Of a DNA stretch of 64,000 nt, positions 52,770-63,900 are shown piece by piece; within the stretch, counting starts at the first letter, position 1, and every line of letters begins with the position of its first letter. The DNA is from Pyxidicoccus parkwaysis (GTDB lineage: Bacteria; Myxococcota; Myxococcia; Myxococcales; Myxococcaceae): the NCBI RefSeq assembly GCF_017301735.1, contig NZ_CP071090.1, positions 12,197,001 to 12,261,000 of the forward strand, in the 5' to 3' direction. A model generated the notes under the pieces. The model searched no databases. It was not told the DNA's origin and saw only the letters and a list, made by a program, of their open reading frames with translations. The position numbers were made by a program, and so were the translations under genes.

Positions 52770-54065
52770 ATGACGGCCACCGCGCCCCGATACATGACGC
52801 GGTTCAGGTGCCTCGCGGATGCCTGCGAGGACACCTGCTGCGCGGGGCTCGTCGTCACGGTGAGCGAGGCGCGGTGGAAGCGTCTGCGGGACGCGGTGGC
52901 AGGCGGGCCGGACGCGGCGCGAGTGGACGCGTTCATCCGGCCGGACGATGGGAGTGGACCCGGCGCGGAGGCTGCTGTCATCGCCAAGCGTGAGGACGGG
53001 CACTGCGCGTTCCTGGACGAGCGCAAGCTGTGCTCGCTGCACCGTGCGCACGGTGAGGCGGTGCTTCCGGATGCATGTGCCACGTTTCCTCGTGTGGCCA
53101 CGCGGTGGGGTGAGCGGCTGGAGGTGGTGGGCTCGCTCGCGTGTCCCGAGGTGGCGCGGCTGTGCCTGCTCGCGGAGGACGGCGTGGAGTTGGGGCCGGC
53201 TTCCGAGGACGTGGCGGTGCGTCCGGAGATTGCGCGGCGAATCGGTGGCGATGCGTGGACGGAGCACGCGGAGGCCGTGCGCGCCGTGGCGGTGCGGTTG
53301 CTCCAGCGGCGGGAGGTTCCGTTCGCCTCGCGGCTGTTCGCGCTGGGGCAGCTCGCGCTGCGGCTGGACGGGTTCTACTTCCGGGGCACCGAAGCCTTCA
53401 GCCGTGGAGCAGAGTCCCTGCCCACGGAGCAGCCACAAGCTGCAGTGAGCGATGAAGCCGAGACACTCCTCGCCGACGTGCTCCGCTCCTTCGACGCGCC
53501 CGAGACGCTGACGGAACTGCACGACGGCTTCTCCGCCCTCGTGTTGCCAGGAGGCCCATGGGCGGGCATCTGCGCCACCGTGCTGAAGTCCCGCATGGGC
53601 TCCGTGCGCAGCGAGCGATTCGGCACCTTCGCCCGCGCGGTGCTCGCGTCCTACGGCGGCGCGGAGTCACCAGACGAGGTCTGGCGCATCCACTCGGAAC
53701 GGCGCCAGCAATTGAACCCCGTGCTGGCCGACCGCGTGGAGCAGTACTTCCGCCAACACGCGGTGAACCACTGGCTGCGCCACCCCTTCACCGACGCGCC
53801 CACGCTGCTCGACTACGTGTTCCGCCTGACGCTGCGCGCGTCCGTGCTGCGGTGGGCCCTGTTCGGTCACCCGACGGTGGTGGCGCTGTGCGAGAGCGGC
53901 GCGGAGGACGCGGCGCGCCTGGACGCCGCCGCGGTGGAGTGCTTCCAGCTCATCGCCAAGCACGTGGAGCAGGCGCCGGAGCTGCATTCGCTCGCACAGG
54001 GCCTGGCGGGGCAGGGCGGCGCGGAGACGCTGGGCCGCATGCTGGTGCTGCTCAAGGGGCTCTAA
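52770..54065 (+). CDS. FliB-like lysine N-methylase
   Basis: 431 residues. It resembles the flagellin lysine-N-methylase FliB: an N-terminal cysteine cluster (YMTRFRCLADACEDTCCAGL), then DGHCAFLDERKLCSLH and LPDACATFPRV, the conserved Cys/His region of the family that holds an iron-sulfur centre, and a long helical C-terminus. FliB methylates surface lysines of flagellin, but myxobacteria lack flagella, so the substrate must be another protein. ATG 52770 is 10 nt after the PilZ-Hsp70 stop. The gene ends 2 bp from the stop of the TerB-like gene on the other strand. Confidence 0.82.
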   Translation: MTATAPRYMTRFRCLADACEDTCCAGLVVTVSEARWKRLRDAVAGGPDAARVDAFIRPDDGSGPGAEAAVIAKREDGHCAFLDERKLCSLHRAHGEAVLPDACATFPRVATRWGERLEVVGSLACPEVARLCLLAEDGVELGPASEDVAVRPEIARRIGGDAWTEHAEAVRAVAVRLLQRREVPFASRLFALGQLALRLDGFYFRGTEAFSRGAESLPTEQPQAAVSDEAETLLADVLRSFDAPETLTELHDGFSALVLPGGPWAGICATVLKSRMGSVRSERFGTFARAVLASYGGAESPDEVWRIHSERRQQLNPVLADRVEQYFRQHAVNHWLRHPFTDAPTLLDYVFRLTLRASVLRWALFGHPTVVALCESGAEDAARLDAAAVECFQLIAKHVEQAPELHSLAQGLAGQGGAETLGRMLVLLKGL

Positions 54066-54067
54066 GC

Positions 54068-54406
54068 TCAGCCCGAGACGCCGAGCAGCTCACGGAGCTG
54101 CCGCAGCATCTCGATTTCCTCCGCGTGCACGTGGCTGTCACTGGCCATGAGCTCGCGCGCCGCTTCAATCGCCGCACCCGGATTCGCGCGCAGCAGACCC
54201 AGGTTGGGCGCGGGCAGCGGCTCGCCGTTCTTCAGGCACCGCGTAATCGCCGCCAGCTCCTCCAGCGGCACGCTCATGCCGCGCGCCGTTGCCACGAGGT
54301 GCTGGATTTCCTCATGGGTGATTCGGTCGTCGCTCGTCGCGACCTGGAGCAGCAGCTTGACGACCTCGATGTGGAACCGCGATTCGGGGCTCGGAGGAGT
54401 GGTCAT
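54068..54406 (-). CDS. TerB-like small acidic helical protein
   Basis: 112 residues, all-helical. The pattern (VVKLLLQVATSDDRITHEEIQHLVATARGMSVP... AARELMASDSHVHAEEIEMLRQLRELLGV) has the twin acidic D-x-x-x-x-x-E-E motif of TerB-like (tellurite resistance/DUF533-like) domains, which bind divalent metal. Located 57 bp downstream of the DsbA/FrnE-family gene and probably co-transcribed with it. Confidence 0.75.
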   Translation of the reverse strand: MTTPPSPESRFHIEVVKLLLQVATSDDRITHEEIQHLVATARGMSVPLEELAAITRCLKNGEPLPAPNLGLLRANPGAAIEAARELMASDSHVHAEEIEMLRQLRELLGVSG

Positions 54407-54463
54407 CTCCTCCTACTCCTAAGCGACTCCCCGGGGACTGGAAAGCCCCCGGCTCGGGATGCC

Positions 54464-55084
54464 TCAAGGCTCCTGGCGCGGCTTCGCTCCCAGCCGCTGC
54501 ATGGCCTGCTTGAAGACCGAGTAGTCCTGCGCGCCCTGGAGCCCGAACTTGTCTCCGATGATGAACGTGGGCACCGCGTTGATGCCCCATTCATGCGCCT
54601 GGCGCACCGACTCCTCCACGGCGTCCTTGTAGCGGCCCTCTTCGACGGCGCGCTGCACTTCGTCCGGATTCAGCCCGGCCTCTTCGGCCGCGCCCCGCAG
54701 CGTGTCCCACTGCCAGAGGTCCTGGCCCTCGCTCCAGTAGCGCCGGAGGATGGCCGCGTTGAACGCCTCCAGCTTCCCCTGCTCGCGGGCGTACTCCGCG
54801 GCCTGGTGGGCGCGCCGGGTGGAGGGAATGATTTCCCGCTCCACCATGGTCAGCCCGGCCGCGGCCGCGCGGCGCTTCAGGGGATTGTTGGGGTCCTTCA
54901 TCCGCTCGCGCACGTAGGCCGGCAGGGGCAACCCCTCCGGCGGTGTCTCCGGGCGCAGGAAGAATGGACGCCAGTCCACCTGGACGTCGTACTCCTTCTT
55001 CAGCTTCTCGACCTCCACGAGGCCGACGTAACACCAGGGTCAGACGAAGTCGGACCAGACGCGGACGATGACAGGCTCGCTCAT
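54464..55084 (-). CDS. DsbA/FrnE-family oxidoreductase, candidate selenoprotein (U15-P-W-C18)
   Basis: 206 residues if the in-frame TGA at 55040-55042 is read as selenocysteine. The frame starts at ATG 55084 (MSEPVIVRVWSDFV), meets TGA, and continues PWCYVGLVEVEKLKKEYDV in the same frame. DsbA/FrnE-family proteins have CPWC at exactly this place, so the TGA replaces the first active-site cysteine, giving UPWC. The rest of the family fold is intact to GAQDYSVFKQAMQRLG, with the cis-Pro region GINAVPTFIIGD. A hairpin with SECIS features starts 14 nt after the TGA. No signal peptide: cytoplasmic. If TGA were a plain stop, only a fragment from GTG 55018 without the active site would be made, which is less likely. 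Possibly co-transcribed with the TerB-like gene. Confidence 0.8.
55008..55026 (-). promoter_or_regulatory. Candidate bacterial SECIS hairpin
   Basis: On the minus strand UCGGCCUC (55026-55019) pairs with GAGGUCGA (55015-55008), eight pairs including one G-U, closing a GUG loop (55018-55016). The loop begins 21 nt after the UGA, inside the 16-37 nt range known for bacterial SECIS elements, and has G in the first loop position, the feature SelB reads. It lies within the coding sequence, as bacterial SECIS elements do. Confidence 0.6.
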
Positions 55085-55262
55085 GCCCTGGCATCTAACA
55101 CCCTCGTGCCGCGCCGTCACCGCGACTTGGAGGCCGCGCCGCGTCACGCGTTGTCCGGGTGACTCACGGTGGACAGCGCCCGGCTGAGCGGGCAGCGTCC
55201 ACCTCCGAAAGCACGCCCGCGTCTCGAACCCCCGGGGACGCGGGCACACCAGGAGGAACACC

Positions 55263-57296
<2,034 letters not shown>

Positions 57297-57307
57297 CCGC
57301 GTGAGTC

Positions 57308-57366
57308 ATGCCGCCGCCGTGCGGGACCGCGAAGTCGCGAGCGGCCCCGGCGGCGGCGGTGCTTTT
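57308..57366 (+). terminator. Long GC-rich hairpin with T-run
   Basis: GCCGCCGCC (57310-57318) pairs with GGCGGCGGC (57349-57357); the large loop can fold further through CCGCGA/TCGCGA-like parts. TTTT follows at 57363-57366. It ends the S9 peptidase gene and faces the convergent small lipoprotein gene. Confidence 0.6.
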
Positions 57367-57372
57367 GGTGCT

Positions 57373-57645
57373 TCAGGGGATGTCGAAGCAGTCGTCGATG
57401 CAGCTCTCGAAGACCTCCGTGCAGCTCCGGTCGTCGATGCAGCGCGCGCACGCCTCCACGCGGGCCTTGCGCTCGTCCTGGTCCCCGACCCACGCGTCGA
57501 TGTCGTCTGTGCACTTCCCGGTGTCGAGGTTGCCGTCGTAGCAGCTGTGCCGCTTCTCGCAGATGGAGTCCGCGTCGTTGGCACAGCCCGCCAGCAGCGA
57601 GCCGAAGGCGAGCACCGTGGTCAGCGTCAATGTCCGGAGCGTCAT
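57373..57645 (-). CDS. Small Cys-rich lipoprotein
   Basis: 90 residues. Signal peptide with lipobox SLLAGC (Cys21). The mature part has eight more cysteines in pairs (DSICEKRHSCYDGN, EACARCIDDRSC, FESCIDDCF), a pattern common in myxobacterial exported small proteins and suggesting several disulfides. ATG 57645 lacks a clear ribosome site. Function unknown. Confidence 0.75.
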   Translation of the reverse strand: MTLRTLTLTTVLAFGSLLAGCANDADSICEKRHSCYDGNLDTGKCTDDIDAWVGDQDERKARVEACARCIDDRSCTEVFESCIDDCFDIP

Positions 57646-57745
57646 GACGCGGCAATATGCAACAGCGCCGCGCCCCCCGGAATCTCCAGGGAGCACGGCG
57701 CGTGTCGGGCGCGAACCCGCGCCCCGGTTGCCGTCGTGACGGGGG

Positions 57746-58474
57746 CTACTTCTGGGGCGAAGGCGTCGTCGGGGCGGTGGAGCCGCCCTTCGTGGCGCCG
57801 TGGCCCATGGAGCCATGCTCCATGTTGCCGTGCTCCATGTTGCCCATGCCGGAGCCGCCCACGCCCATGGCGGTCCCCAGCTTGCCGAGGATGGTGTACG
57901 CCTGCTCGCGGTGCGCGGACACCTTCTGGGTGGTCTCGTCGAGCATGGTGGTGAGCTGCGGGGTGGCGCCGGGCATGCCCTTCTTCGCGGCCATCAGCAT
58001 GCCGAGCGTGGCGTCATGGCCTCCCACCATGGTGACGGTGTAGCTCGAGTCGAAGGCGGAGCTCTTGAGCGTCTGGAGCAGGTCCATGTTGGCCTTGTCG
58101 CGGGCCATCATCTTCTTCTCCGCGTCGTTCATCGCCGTGGGCGTGTCCGAGAGCTTCAGGTTCTTGCTCTTGGCGTAGTCCATGAGCTTCTGGTCCATGG
58201 CGCCGTGGTCCTTCACCATCATGCTGGCAAAGGACTTCACGTCCTCGCTCATGGCGTTCTTCTCGGCGAGCTGGCCGAGCTTGACCTCCTGCTGGTTGAC
58301 GTGGTGCAGCCGCTCCAGCAGCGCCTTCTCGTCCGTGGGGGCCATGAAGCCCTTGAGCTCGGTGGTGCCCTTCTCGTTCTTGGTGGGCTGGTTCGCCATG
58401 CCGCTCTGCGCGAGCGCGAAGCCGCCGGTGAGGAGCGAGGCGGTGACGATGAGTCCCTGAAGAGTGTGCTTCAT
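57746..58474 (-). CDS. DUF4142 exported protein with His/Met-rich tail
   Basis: 242 residues from ATG 58474, with GGAG about 10 nt upstream. Signal peptide (LIVTASLLTGGFALA-QS), then a four-helix DUF4142 (ferritin-like) domain of about 140 residues (KALLERLHHVNQQEVKLGQLAEKNAMSEDVKSFASMMVKDH). The C-terminus is rich in Gly, Met and His with two repeats of NMEHG and then GHGATKGG, resembling a metal (copper-type) binding tail. Possible role in metal or oxidative stress in the periplasm; this is inference. Located between the small lipoprotein and DUF1622 genes. Confidence 0.85.
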   Translation of the reverse strand: MKHTLQGLIVTASLLTGGFALAQSGMANQPTKNEKGTTELKGFMAPTDEKALLERLHHVNQQEVKLGQLAEKNAMSEDVKSFASMMVKDHGAMDQKLMDYAKSKNLKLSDTPTAMNDAEKKMMARDKANMDLLQTLKSSAFDSSYTVTMVGGHDATLGMLMAAKKGMPGATPQLTTMLDETTQKVSAHREQAYTILGKLGTAMGVGGSGMGNMEHGNMEHGSMGHGATKGGSTAPTTPSPQK

Positions 58475-58656
58475 GTCGTGCTTCTCCTTTCGTGCTACGG
58501 AATTTCTGAGAGTCCTTGCCGCGGGCGCGCACCTTGGAACGGTGCCGCGAGGACTGACACGGGGAGGGGAGCGGGTTCGTGCGCCAGCACACGCTCGGTG
58601 GGCGCATGGGTGTGGAGGCCGACGGAGGTCCTGCCCCCGGGTCCGGGGTTGAGCGT

Positions 58657-59091
58657 TCAGTGCCGCACGGAGGGCTCCTCTCCGGTGGGCTCGCGCGGCG
58701 CGCGGGGGGACGCGGACGGGGGCCGCGAGCCGCTGAGGGCCTCGGAAGACGACTCGACGCGCTGCCAGGGCCAGCGGCCCTCCAGCTCGACGGTGAGGGT
58801 GAAGCTGAGGAAGGTCCGGACGAGGACGATGAGGCCCAGCACGGACACGTCGAGCAGCGTGGGCTCGCGGCTCACCGTGCGGATGATGTCCGCGGCGACG
58901 AGGAACTCGAGGCCAAGGAGGATGGCGCGGCCCAGGTTGAGCCGGAAGCGGCGGTAGGTCTCGCTGTGCGTGAGCCCGCCGCGCTTCCACAGCAGCAGCG
59001 CGACGGCCCACAGGGCGCCGAGCATCATCGAGCCCACGCCCGCGCCCTCCATGAAGCGGGCGGACAGCGCTACGAGCGAGTCGAACTCCAT
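58657..59091 (-). CDS. DUF1622 integral membrane protein
   Basis: 144 residues, close to family length. Three membrane segments: about 16-35 (GVGSMMLGALWAVALLLW), 55-72 (LGRAILLGLEFLVAADII) and 80-98 (LDVSVLGLIVLVRTFLSF); the middle one holds the LxxxLEFLVAADII motif diagnostic for DUF1622. The C-terminal 30 residues are Ser/Pro/Arg-rich and probably cytoplasmic. Function unknown. The gene on the same strand downstream is the DUF4142 gene (182 bp away). Confidence 0.9.
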   Translation of the reverse strand: MEFDSLVALSARFMEGAGVGSMMLGALWAVALLLWKRGGLTHSETYRRFRLNLGRAILLGLEFLVAADIIRTVSREPTLLDVSVLGLIVLVRTFLSFTLTVELEGRWPWQRVESSSEALSGSRPPSASPRAPREPTGEEPSVRH

Positions 59092-59182
59092 CGGGCCTCC
59101 CCGCGCGTGAAGCTACGCACGGGGAGGCAGGCGGCCATGAAGGGGCGGGCGCCCGGCCGGTCGGGTGCCCTGCTGACGGGCG

Positions 59183-60961
59183 TCAGCGCCCGGCGTCGGG
59201 CTTCGCGGCGGGAGCCGGCTGCGCGGGTGGCTGCGGCTTCGCGCCGGGCTCGGCGCCGACGTTCATCTCCGAGAGCTCTCCCTCGTCGTTGAGGAAGGCC
59301 TGGGCCACCCGGTCCACCTGCTCGGGCTTGAGGTTGGTGAGCATCACGGTGGCGGTGCGCGTGCGCGCGGCCAGCGCCGTCTCGCCCAGCGCGAGGTGGA
59401 TGCGCGTGAGGGCCACGTGGATTTCCGGGTCGAACGGGTCCGAGGCCAGCGCCTCCAGGTACGCCACCTTCGCCTTCGCGTAGTCCTTGCGGAACAGCAG
59501 GATGCGGCCCAGGTGCACGTTGGTGGACGGCGAGCCCGGGTACACCCGCAGGCTGCCGCGCAGCACGCTCTCCGCCTCGTCCAGCCGCCTGAGCTCCAAC
59601 AGCGCCAGCGCGTACTTGTTGGACACGGACTCGTACTTGTCGCCCACCAGCTTGTGCGCCTTGGCGTACTCCTCCGCCGCGGCCTTCACGCGGTTGCGCT
59701 CGCGCAAGAGCTCACCCAGGTGCGCGAAGCGGCGCGCCGGTATCTCCTCCACGTTGTCGAAGTCGCCGAAGGAGATTTCTCGGCCCTTCTTCTCGCTCTC
59801 GTCCTTCACCTTGCCCTTCGCGTCCTCCTTCAGCACCACGCGCTCCTCGCGCGGCTGGAGCTCCTGCGGGAAGGGCTGCTTCTTGATGTGCGCCAGCCAG
59901 GCCTTCTCGAAGAGAGCGAAGGGCATGCCCATGGCCGCCTCCACCGCCTTGCGGTCCTTCTGCCCGGCCTTCAGCTCCTGGATGATGGTGCGCAGCCCCG
60001 CCGAGCCCTTCGTCTGGTACACGTAGTCGATGGCGTAGAACACCTCGGCGAACGCGGTGGCCGCGTCCTCCGCCGTGGGCAGCATGGCAATCGACGGGTG
60101 CATCTTCTCGAAGGGGACGAGCGTGTCCGCCTTCACGCGCCGGCCCAGCAGGGCCTGCGTGGAGGGCGTCATCGCCATGCCACCCTTGCCGCGCCAGCGC
60201 GACTCCAGGAACTTGGCCATGCCCTCGTGCAGCCAGATGGGCACGGTGTTGTGGCTCGACTGGCTGATGACGAGGTGGATGTACTCGTGCGCCAGCGTGT
60301 CCTGCCAGTCGTAGCCCTGCGCCACGGCCTTGGGACTGGTCACCATCAGCTTGTTGAACTTGCAGATGGCGATGGTGCCGGTGGTGCGAATCTGCTTCTC
60401 GGTGAGCGTGCTCACCTTCGACAGCTCGCGCGCGTTGTTCACCACCTCGACGCGAATCTTCCCGTTGGGCGGCGTCCAGCCGAGGTCCTCCGCCATGGCG
60501 CGGTGGATGGCCTCCAGCGTCTCCAGCGCGTAGGGCACCAGCACCTCTTCCTTGCCCTTCGGGTAGAGGAAGATGAAGTGCTCGCTCTCCGCGCGCTGGT
60601 GGTTCTTGGTGATGTCGCGCGAGTCCTTGGCCAGCCGCAGGTAGCTGCCCGGCTTGTCCTCGATTCTGGCGCCCTCCAGCAGGGACACCGCGTCGGTGTA
60701 GCGCCCCTCCTCGAAGGCCACGCGGCCCTGGTAGTACTTCAGCGGCTCCAGGTCCTCGGGGACGATTTGCTCCACCTCGGACAGCTCGCGCTTGGCTGCG
60801 GGGACGTCCCAGTCGTCCAGCGACTGGTCCACGCGGCCCAGCCGCTCCTTCACCTCGTCCTTGAGCGACGCGTCCTGCGCCAGCGCGACGCCGGAGAGCG
60901 TCACGGCCAGCACCGCGAGCAGGGCCCGCAGGGGCGCGTGGCTGTGCTTGGCGTACCTCAC
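59183..60961 (-). CDS. Peptidase MA-like zinc metallohydrolase with TPRs
   Basis: 592 residues from a GTG that overlaps the DUF4175 stop (GTGA at 60961-60958). Signal peptide (LLAVLAVTLSGVALA-QD). An N-terminal TPR-like part, then a gluzincin domain with HEYIHLVISQ (HExxH) and a second ligand region in PIWLHEGMAKFLESRW, as in peptidase MA-like proteins. The C-terminal 170 residues are TPR-like (RLDEAESVLRGSLRVYPGSPSTNVHLGRILLFRKDYAKAKVAYLEALASDPFDPEIHVALTRIHLA). The substrate is unknown; co-transcription with the DUF4175 gene suggests an envelope complex. Confidence 0.85.
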   Translation of the reverse strand: MRYAKHSHAPLRALLAVLAVTLSGVALAQDASLKDEVKERLGRVDQSLDDWDVPAAKRELSEVEQIVPEDLEPLKYYQGRVAFEEGRYTDAVSLLEGARIEDKPGSYLRLAKDSRDITKNHQRAESEHFIFLYPKGKEEVLVPYALETLEAIHRAMAEDLGWTPPNGKIRVEVVNNARELSKVSTLTEKQIRTTGTIAICKFNKLMVTSPKAVAQGYDWQDTLAHEYIHLVISQSSHNTVPIWLHEGMAKFLESRWRGKGGMAMTPSTQALLGRRVKADTLVPFEKMHPSIAMLPTAEDAATAFAEVFYAIDYVYQTKGSAGLRTIIQELKAGQKDRKAVEAAMGMPFALFEKAWLAHIKKQPFPQELQPREERVVLKEDAKGKVKDESEKKGREISFGDFDNVEEIPARRFAHLGELLRERNRVKAAAEEYAKAHKLVGDKYESVSNKYALALLELRRLDEAESVLRGSLRVYPGSPSTNVHLGRILLFRKDYAKAKVAYLEALASDPFDPEIHVALTRIHLALGETALAARTRTATVMLTNLKPEQVDRVAQAFLNDEGELSEMNVGAEPGAKPQPPAQPAPAAKPDAGR

Positions 60962-63900
60962 TTCACCAGCTCCTCGTAGTAGCGCTTCACCTGCTCGCGG
61001 TACTTCTCCGGCGCGCCCTGCTTCATCGCGTCCAGCAGGTCCTTGCGGAACTCCTTCGGCGCCTGGAAGGCGTCCTCATCCGGCAGCTCCACCTGGTTGC
61101 GTGGGTCCCTTCCGTTGCCTTCCTGGCGGCGCGCGCCCGAGCCCATGGGCAGGGGCAGGCCGCCCTTGCCGCCCTTCTGGCCCTCCTGCATCTGCCGCTG
61201 GAACTGGCGCAGCCCCTCGAGCGCCGCCTGCTGCTCGCCGTAGCCGCGGCCCGGGTCCTTGCCCTGCATGCGCTGCGAGGCCTCGCCCATGCGCTGGCCC
61301 ACGTTCTCCATCTGCTGCGAGGCCTCCTCGCCGAAGAGGGGCGCCATCTGCTGCATCTCCTCCATCTGCTGGCGCAGGCCCTGCGCGCGCTGCTCCAGCT
61401 GGCCCTGCTGCTGCGCGAGCTGCTGGAGCTGCTGCTTCTCCTGCTGCGACAGCTGCGAGCCCGGCGGCGGGAAGAGGGACTGGAGCTGCTTGTTGACCTC
61501 CTCCACACCGCGCGCGTCGCGCTCCAGGCGCTGCGCGAGGTTGGCGGACTGCTGCCGCACCTCGGGCGGGTTGCCGAACATCTCGTCGAGCTGCCGCTGC
61601 TGCTCGCCCATCATGGAGAGCTGCCGGGCCGCGTCCTCGGCGCGCGCGGCGGCCTCGGCCGCGAGGTCGAAGTCGTTCACCTTCAGCGCGTTCTCCACGT
61701 TCTGCAGCTCGGACTGCGCCTCCTCCAGCGGGCGCGCGGCGCGGCTGTTGAGCTGGTCGGGCTGCAGCTTCTTGTAGTCCTCCTGCGCCTGCTGCACCTT
61801 GCGCAACAGCTCGTCCTTCACGGCCTGGCCCTTCTCGGCGAGCCGGTCCTTGTTCTGCGCGCGGGCCTGGTCCCGGAGCTGGCGCGTCTGCTCGGCCACC
61901 TTCTGCTGTTCCTGAACGGTGCTCTGCAGCTCCTGCATGAACTTGCCGAACTTCTCCGCCAGCTCGGGGTACTGCTCGGAGCCGAAGTCGCTGTTCTGCT
62001 TGTCCAGGTTCTGGAGCATCTCGTCCATCTGCATGCCGAGCTGCTGGAGCTTCGCCAGGGCCTCGTCCGTCTTGCCCTCGCGCATCAGCTTCTCGACTTC
62101 ATCCATGGCGCCCTGGAGGTCCTGCTCCTTCATCATCTCGTTGAGGGCCTCGGCGTTGTAGTGCTCGTCGCGGATGCCCTTGCGCATCTCCGCCATGCGC
62201 TGCATCAGCTCCTGGATGCGGCCCTTCATCTGCTGAATCTGCTCCATCACCGCCTGGCGAGCCTGGTCGTCGGGGTTGTTCTTGAACTGCTCGACGAGGT
62301 TGGCCAGGTCGCGCCGCTCGTTGGCGAGCTCCTTGGCCAGCTCCTGCAGCGCCTCCAGCTTCTGCCTGTCCAGCAGCGACTCCAGGTAGAGGATGTCCTT
62401 CTCCGCCTCGTCCACCTCCTCGTTGACGACGGCGGTGAGGCGGTTGCCGGTGCCCCAGTCCTCGCCCCGCGCGCGCTGGGTGCGCAGGTAGAGGCGGCGG
62501 AAGTCCGCGGTGCCGGTGATGTGGCTGCCCAGCGCCTCGGCGATGTGGCTCAGCGCGGAGACCAGCTCGCTGGGCACGTCGCGCTCGCGCGACAGCTCCC
62601 GGGCCAGCGTGCGCATGTCCGTCATGAGCTGCTGGCCGCTGGTGTCCACGGAGGCCGCGGCGGCCACGGCCTGCGGGTCCTTCTGCTTCACCCGGTCCGG
62701 CCCCTCGAGCCGGTCCGCGAGGTGGTCCACCATGCGGCCCCAGAGCTGCTCGGCCTTGTCCAGCGCGGCGCGGCGGTGCTCGGCGGCGGAGTAGATGCGC
62801 AGCACCTGCGTGCGGCTGACGCCCTTCTTGGGGCCCTCCACCGCGTCGTTGTCCTGTGCCTCGACGTAGTAGGTGATGCGGTCCCCCGGCTTGGGCTTGA
62901 GCGTGCCCAGGTCCCACGTGAAGGTGGAGCGGCTGCGGCGGCCGTCCTCGCGCGGCAGCGGCACGCGCGTCTCCTTCTGCGAGCCGGGCGTGCGGTAGAC
63001 GAGCGAGAGGCCGGACAGGCCGTAGTCGTCGGTGGCCTCGTACTTGAGCGTCACCTTCTGGCCGGGGTCCACCTCCAGCTCCATCGCCGGCGTCATCAGC
63101 GACACCTGCGGCGCCTTGTCCGCCTCCACGTTGAGGGCGATTTCAGGGCCGGTGACGAGGAGCTTGTCGCGCGGGCCGTAGAAGACGAAGTGGTAGTGGC
63201 CGGACTGCTTCGCGACGAAGGCGCCCTCCAAATCCCGGTGCTCCGTCACCTTGAGGGGCGAGGCCTGCCCGTTGACGACGATGTCCGCGCGCTCCACCGG
63301 GCGGTCCGAGCGCGTCTTGAGCAGCACCTCGGTGCCGGCGGGCGCGCTGATTTCGCCGTTGGTGCCGGGCACGGTGCGCTGGGTGAGGCCCGTGTACGCG
63401 GGGTAGCGGTACGTCAGCTCGATGTCGCCGGTAATCGGCTCGACCTGCGCCTGGGCCTGCGGGCTCTTGGCCGCCTCGCGGATGCGCGCCATGCCCGCGC
63501 TCCAGCGTCCGCCCGCGAGCACCATGAGCACGAAGAGCGCCAGCAGCACACCGCCGGACGCGAGCGCCGCGTGCTTCACGCGGCGGCCGTCCACCACGGA
63601 GCGCACGTCCACCGTGCGCACGCGGGCGTCCATCTGCTGGAGGAAGGCGTCCGCCAGCTCCGGGGACCAGCCGGACCCGGGGCCGCGCTCGTGCTTCAAT
63701 TCGACGGCGGCCAGCACGTCCAGCGACAGCTCCGGACGCTTGAGCCCCACGAGGCGCGCGGTGCGGGCGTCGTCGCCCACCTGCTTCTTCGCGAGCCACA
63801 GGCCGAAGACGCACGCCACGGCCACGCCCACCGGCAGGGCGAGCCACAGCAGGGGGCCACCCAGTCGCGGGGCGACGAGGCCGAGGAAGCCCGCGGCCAC

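Noticed and set aside
49400..53101. A 1233-residue antisense open frame opposite the PilZ-Hsp70 gene
   Set aside because: It mirrors the coding strand of a strongly recognisable gene, is dominated by Arg/Gly/His/Ala, and has no domain. Such frames arise from the high GC third-position bias.
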